Origin: Nocardioides sp.
Lineage (GTDB): Bacteria; Actinomycetota; Actinomycetes; Propionibacteriales; Nocardioidaceae
NCBI GenBank assembly: GCA_029264225.1
Contig: JARICB010000302.1
Location: forward strand, 1-6,912
Length of the DNA stretch: 6,912 nucleotides
Direction: 5' to 3'
Shown here: positions 6,001-6,912 of the stretch, in pieces
Position numbering within the stretch: position 1 is the first letter of the stretch
Layout: each line of letters starts with the position of its first letter
The notes under the pieces: model-generated
The model's database searches: none
Seen by the model: only the letters and a program-made list of their open reading frames with translations
Told to the model about the DNA's origin: nothing
Program-made: the position numbers and the translations under genes

Positions 6001-6912
6001 ATGACTGAGCAGGTCACCGGAGTCCGTGTCGACGACGCCGGTATTCACCTCACGGCGAGCGCGGATGTGTTGTGCAACCTGCACTTCGACGACCGTCGGA
6101 TCTGGTCCTTCTGGGCGCTGCGTGACGGCGCAGCCAGGGGCAGCGGCTGGCTGGTGCAGTGGCCCGAGCGGCTGACCCTGCACCTGGAGGGCACTACCCG
6201 GGTCCGCATCGAACTGGGCGCCGGTGAGGTCGTCTTCGACGACGAGGTCTCCTTCGGCAGTCAGGATCGGCGGCTGACGGTGGTCGGGCGCGACGGCGCG
6301 CCGCTCGGCATCGACATGTATGGCCGACTGGTCAAGACGTTCGAGACCAAGGCCGCAGGGGAGCTCACCCCGCTGCTGGACGCGCTGGAGACCGTGCTGG
6401 ACCTGTTGAAGGGGCAGGGCCTGGCTGCCTTCCCGGCCTACGGGACGCTGCTGGGCGCCGTGCGTGAGGGCACCTTTCTGGGCCACGACAACGACGCCGA
6501 CGTGGGCTACGTCAGCGAGCACACCCACCCCATCGACGTCATCCGCGAGTCCCATCGGGTGCAGCGCGCCATCCAGCGTCAGGGCTACCCCACGAGTCGA
6601 CACAGCGGGGCGGCGTTCAAGATCGACGTCCCCGACGCCGACGGCTCGGTCCGCGGCCTGGACGTGTTCGGCGGGTTCTTCCAGAGCGGTCACCTGGCCC
6701 TGTTGGGCGAGATCTGGGCGCCCTACGAGAAGGAATGGATCTTCCCCCTCGGCACGGTACGTCTCGACGGACGCGAACTGCCGGCGCCCGCGGACCCCGA
6801 ACGGCTGCTGACGCACACCTACGGGCCGGGCTGGCGGGTCCCCGACCCGGCCTTCCGCTACGAGAAGGACCCCGACGTGCAGCGGCGATTCGACGAGTGG
6901 TTCCGCGGGACG
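6001..6912 (+). CDS. LicD-family-like phosphotransferase, 3' end beyond the window
   Basis: The ATG at 6001 opens 304 codons without a stop to the window edge. Residues 1 to about 115 form a beta-rich region that I do not recognise. From about 120 on the protein resembles the LicD/fukutin-related family: YGTLLGAVREGTFLGHDNDAD (147-167) matches that family's GTLLG.R....hDDDiD signature, with D163, D165 and D167 as likely metal ligands. LDVFGGFF (220-227) and THTYGPGWRVPD (271-282) fit its later conserved segments. LicD-like enzymes have a nucleotidyltransferase-type fold and move a phosphorylated group, such as phosphocholine, from a nucleotide donor to surface glycans. The group moved here is unknown. 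No clear Shine-Dalgarno precedes the start and only three bases separate it from the glycosyltransferase stop, so it is probably translated by coupling. The next in-frame start, a GTG at 6067, would cut into the N-terminal domain. Confidence 0.78.
   Translation, partial: MTEQVTGVRVDDAGIHLTASADVLCNLHFDDRRIWSFWALRDGAARGSGWLVQWPERLTLHLEGTTRVRIELGAGEVVFDDEVSFGSQDRRLTVVGRDGAPLGIDMYGRLVKTFETKAAGELTPLLDALETVLDLLKGQGLAAFPAYGTLLGAVREGTFLGHDNDADVGYVSEHTHPIDVIRESHRVQRAIQRQGYPTSRHSGAAFKIDVPDADGSVRGLDVFGGFFQSGHLALLGEIWAPYEKEWIFPLGTVRLDGRELPAPADPERLLTHTYGPGWRVPDPAFRYEKDPDVQRRFDEWFRGT

Noticed and set aside
5434..6816. Minus-strand open frame of 460 codons across the glycosyltransferase and LicD-like genes
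   Set aside because: It spans the boundary of two well-supported forward genes and shows no domain; it is typical high-GC antisense.

Overview
The window is high-GC DNA read entirely on the + strand. Codon use, secreted proteins with Ala/Pro/Thr-rich linkers, GTG/ATG starts and the style of the sulfotransferase and glycosyltransferase all point to an actinobacterium. Nocardioides or a relative in the Nocardioidaceae is my best guess, from recognition only. I see no tRNA, rRNA, CRISPR array, insertion sequence or phage gene.

Layout. (1) Positions 2-352 hold the 3' part of a small cysteine-containing lipoprotein whose start lies outside the window. (2) After 24 bases, 377-1795 encodes a secreted phospholipase D-like protein with two HxK half-sites. 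(3) A 172-base intergenic region follows, with an imperfect hairpin, several GTGACG elements and a Crp-like site. (4) 1968-3956 encodes a secreted protein that joins a seven-bladed RCC1-type beta-propeller to a complete endonuclease/exonuclease/phosphatase (EEP) domain. (5) A 98-base gap carries a GC hairpin and a plausible -10 box. (6) A tight operon follows: a PAPS-type sulfotransferase (4055-5125), a family 2-like glycosyltransferase (5122-5997, ATGA overlap) and a LicD-like protein (6001 to the window end). The LicD-like gene has no stop inside the window.

How the genes may fit together (inference). The last three genes look like cytoplasmic enzymes that build or decorate a surface glycopolymer: sugar transfer, sulfation and LicD-type transfer of a phosphorylated group. 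The first three are exported: a lipoprotein and two predicted metal- or histidine-dependent phosphodiesterases. The two groups may share a phosphodiester-containing envelope polymer as product and substrate, or the exported enzymes may be nutrient-scavenging nucleases or lipases that merely sit next to a polysaccharide operon. The most unusual item is the RCC1 propeller-EEP fusion, whose seven blades each carry a regularly spaced cysteine pair.
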